Source: Firmicutes bacterium UBA4882
Lineage (GTDB): Bacteria; Bacillota; UBA4882
Direction: 5' to 3'
DNA: 15,785 nucleotides
NCBI GenBank assembly: GCA_002399265.1
Contig: DHDG01000010.1
Coordinates: 25,007-40,791, forward strand
How positions within the stretch are numbered: position 1 is the first letter of the stretch; each line of letters starts with the position of its first letter. Shown piece by piece: positions 14,756-15,785 of this stretch. Under the pieces are notes generated by a model. It worked only from the letters and a program-made list of their open reading frames with translations. It did no database searches and was not told the DNA's origin. A program made the position numbers and the translations under genes.

Positions 14756-14834
14756 GGAACTTTGGGGACGGTTCTAAAAGCGCCACTTGCCTTATTATGG
14801 GGTTTGGCACTTTTAGAACCGTCCCCAAAGTTCC
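14756..14834 (+). repeat. 79-bp hairpin element, copy 2
   Basis: Left arm 14756-14784 and right arm 14806-14834, 29 nt each with one mismatch, and a 21-nt loop; three flanking pairs (14753-14755 with 14835-14837) extend the stem. Arms are identical to copy 1 except one base in the left arm (CGCC for TGCC). The loop matches the reverse complement of the copy-1 loop at 16 of 21. It sits between the divergent promoters of the ABC operon and the coiled-coil gene. Confidence 0.85.
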
Positions 14835-14843
14835 GCCCGGTTC

Positions 14844-14852
14844 TGCTATAAT
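14844..14852 (+). promoter_or_regulatory. Extended -10 promoter of the coiled-coil gene
   Basis: TGCTATAAT is a TGn extended -10 with a perfect hexamer (14847-14852), 43 bp before the proposed start. At a 17-bp spacing the -35 position falls inside the right arm of hairpin copy 2 (CCCAAA, a poor match). Confidence 0.55.
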
Positions 14853-14894
14853 GATAATATCAATCCGACCAGACCAGTGAGAGGACTGATTGCC

Positions 14895-15377
14895 TTGGCT
14901 ATGATGCGCCTAACTTTTACGCCTGCCGAATTCCAGCAGATTGTTGATTATTACGGGTTTGCCTGTCAGGTAACGCCGGAGCAGCTGAAAGTTTACTTGT
15001 TATCACTGAAACGCCGAGCGACTTGGAATAACCCTGATACCAACACATTGCCTGATCTTACGGACCGTGAAACCCTGCTACAAGAGCTTATGAAAGCGGA
15101 ATCCCAACTAGCCGCGTTCTCCACGAAATACCGCGAATCGGAAGAAAAGGCGACCTTGCTCGAGCGGGCGCGTGGCGCTATGCTGGAGGAGAATACGCTC
15201 CTCAAAAGCGAATTGCGCCGCCTTTCCTGGGAAAACGGGCAATTGCGCAGAGGGGTGGCCGACCCGCAGGCACCACCCGAAATTGAGACACTCGACACGC
15301 AAGCAATCATCAAAGGCTGGGGGAAAAGTGGTCAGCCAAAGGCGAAATCGCTATGGGGGCGGATCACCGGGAAATAG
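14895..15377 (+). CDS. Unrecognised coiled-coil protein
   Basis: 160 aa if started at TTG 14895, which has AGAGGA 9 nt upstream. ATG 14901 or 14904, or GTG 14877, are alternatives. The first 45 residues look like a small globular domain (RLTFTPAEFQQIVDYYGFACQ). Residues about 58-118 are strongly heptad-like and charged (LLQELMKAESQLAAF..., EENTLLKSELRRLSWENGQLRR), predicting a coiled coil. A Pro-rich linker and a basic tail follow (KAKSLWGRITGK). There is no signal peptide or membrane helix. It has its own promoter and terminator. No family is recognised; a structural or regulatory adaptor is possible, but this is a guess from composition. Confidence 0.75.
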   Translation: MAMMRLTFTPAEFQQIVDYYGFACQVTPEQLKVYLLSLKRRATWNNPDTNTLPDLTDRETLLQELMKAESQLAAFSTKYRESEEKATLLERARGAMLEENTLLKSELRRLSWENGQLRRGVADPQAPPEIETLDTQAIIKGWGKSGQPKAKSLWGRITGK

Positions 15378-15411
15378 GATCACCAGAAATGAGATTGCCG
15401 GAAAATACATT

Positions 15412-15443
15412 AAAGGCCGCCACCTTGCGGTGATGGCCTTTTT
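15412..15443 (+). terminator. Rho-independent terminator between convergent genes
   Basis: AAAGGCC (15412-15418) and CACC (15421-15424) pair with GGTG and GGCCTTT around a TTGC loop and a 2-nt internal mismatch, followed by five T in all. The A-run on the other side allows weaker use by the minus-strand gene. Confidence 0.82.
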
Positions 15444-15482
15444 GCTCTCGCTCAAGCATTGCACTTATTACTTGCCTGGGTA

Positions 15483-15785
15483 TTACTTTTTACGCTCTTT
15501 GACATCGCGGCTCTCAAAATCGGCATCGATTTCTGCCTTCCAGTCTTCCGCGATCGTGCTGTTTTGCCGCAAACACGATACCGCTTCTGAGATTACGTTA
15601 AAGTTCATCCTTGTACCCTGACTGTCAGCATGGTAGTTGGCAGCTCTATTCGCCATAATGCCAATCTTCGCCGCAGTGGAAACGGCATCAATATTAGCCC
15701 CCAGAAAAATGAACTCCCATTCATGCTCCTTTTTCTGAGTCTCAATCATCTCTTTGACTTTGCCATGATCAAATTCCTTACTGGA
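15483..15785 (-). CDS. C-terminal part of a probable VWA-domain-like protein, 5' end outside window
   Basis: The frame is open from the right edge to a stop at 15483, giving 100 visible residues. The visible N-terminal part SSKEFDHGKVKEMIETQKK, followed by EWEFIFLGANIDAVSTAAKIGI, resembles the last strand and helix of a von Willebrand A-like fold in small bacterial proteins. The MIDAS motifs (DxSxS, TDG) would lie outside, so they cannot be checked. An internal ATG at 15749 is not a likely start, because the family-like sequence continues upstream of it. The tail is charged (DWKAEIDADFESRDVKERKK). It converges with the coiled-coil gene across the shared terminator. Confidence 0.6.
   Translation of the reverse strand, partial: SSKEFDHGKVKEMIETQKKEHEWEFIFLGANIDAVSTAAKIGIMANRAANYHADSQGTRMNFNVISEAVSCLRQNSTIAEDWKAEIDADFESRDVKERKK

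Overview
The window looks like chromosome of a spore-forming, probably anaerobic Firmicute (Clostridia or Negativicutes type), of medium G+C content. The basis is a YyaC (DUF1256) sporulation gene, a two-gene P-protein (gcvPA/gcvPB) glycine cleavage operon, strong AGGAGG-type ribosome binding sites and frequent TTG/GTG starts. No ribosomal RNA, tRNA, CRISPR array, transposase or phage gene is visible. Genus-level placement is not supported.

Layout. (1) 1-4448, minus strand: glycine cleavage operon gcvT-gcvH-gcvPA-gcvPB, with gcvPB running off the left edge. The gcvH-gcvPA gap carries a terminator-like hairpin, a second hairpin and short tandem repeats. (2) 4449-4794: a 346-bp gap with no recognisable glycine riboswitch but two small ORFs on opposite strands, each with a Shine-Dalgarno sequence. 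(3) 4795-6756, minus: PspC-domain protein, LiaF-like small membrane protein and DUF554 membrane protein, an apparent envelope cluster. (4) 6894-11102, minus: TPR tail-anchored protein, VanW protein, GT4 glycosyltransferase and flippase-like (UPF0104) membrane protein. Two of the three junctions overlap, which suggests one envelope glycan or glycolipid operon. (5) 11258-11935, plus: yyaC, with a sigma-E-like sporulation promoter and a strong bidirectional terminator. (6) 12085-14666, minus: three-gene ABC-2 exporter (ATPase and two permeases) with a near-consensus sigma-A promoter. (7) 14895-15377, plus: an unrecognised coiled-coil protein. (8) 15483 to right edge, minus: C-terminal part of a probable VWA-like protein.

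The most unusual structure is a pair of 79-bp hairpin elements (11998-12076 and 14756-14834). Each has 29-nt arms and a 21-nt loop. Arms and loop are conserved between copies, the two copies are inverted relative to each other, and together they frame exactly the ABC operon. They look like a dispersed palindromic (REP/MITE-like) family. Whether they ever mobilised the operon is speculation.

Genes act in modules. The gcv operon makes T, H and P proteins for glycine cleavage. Regions 3 and 4 concern the cell envelope. yyaC is a sporulation gene. The ABC operon is an exporter of unknown substrate.
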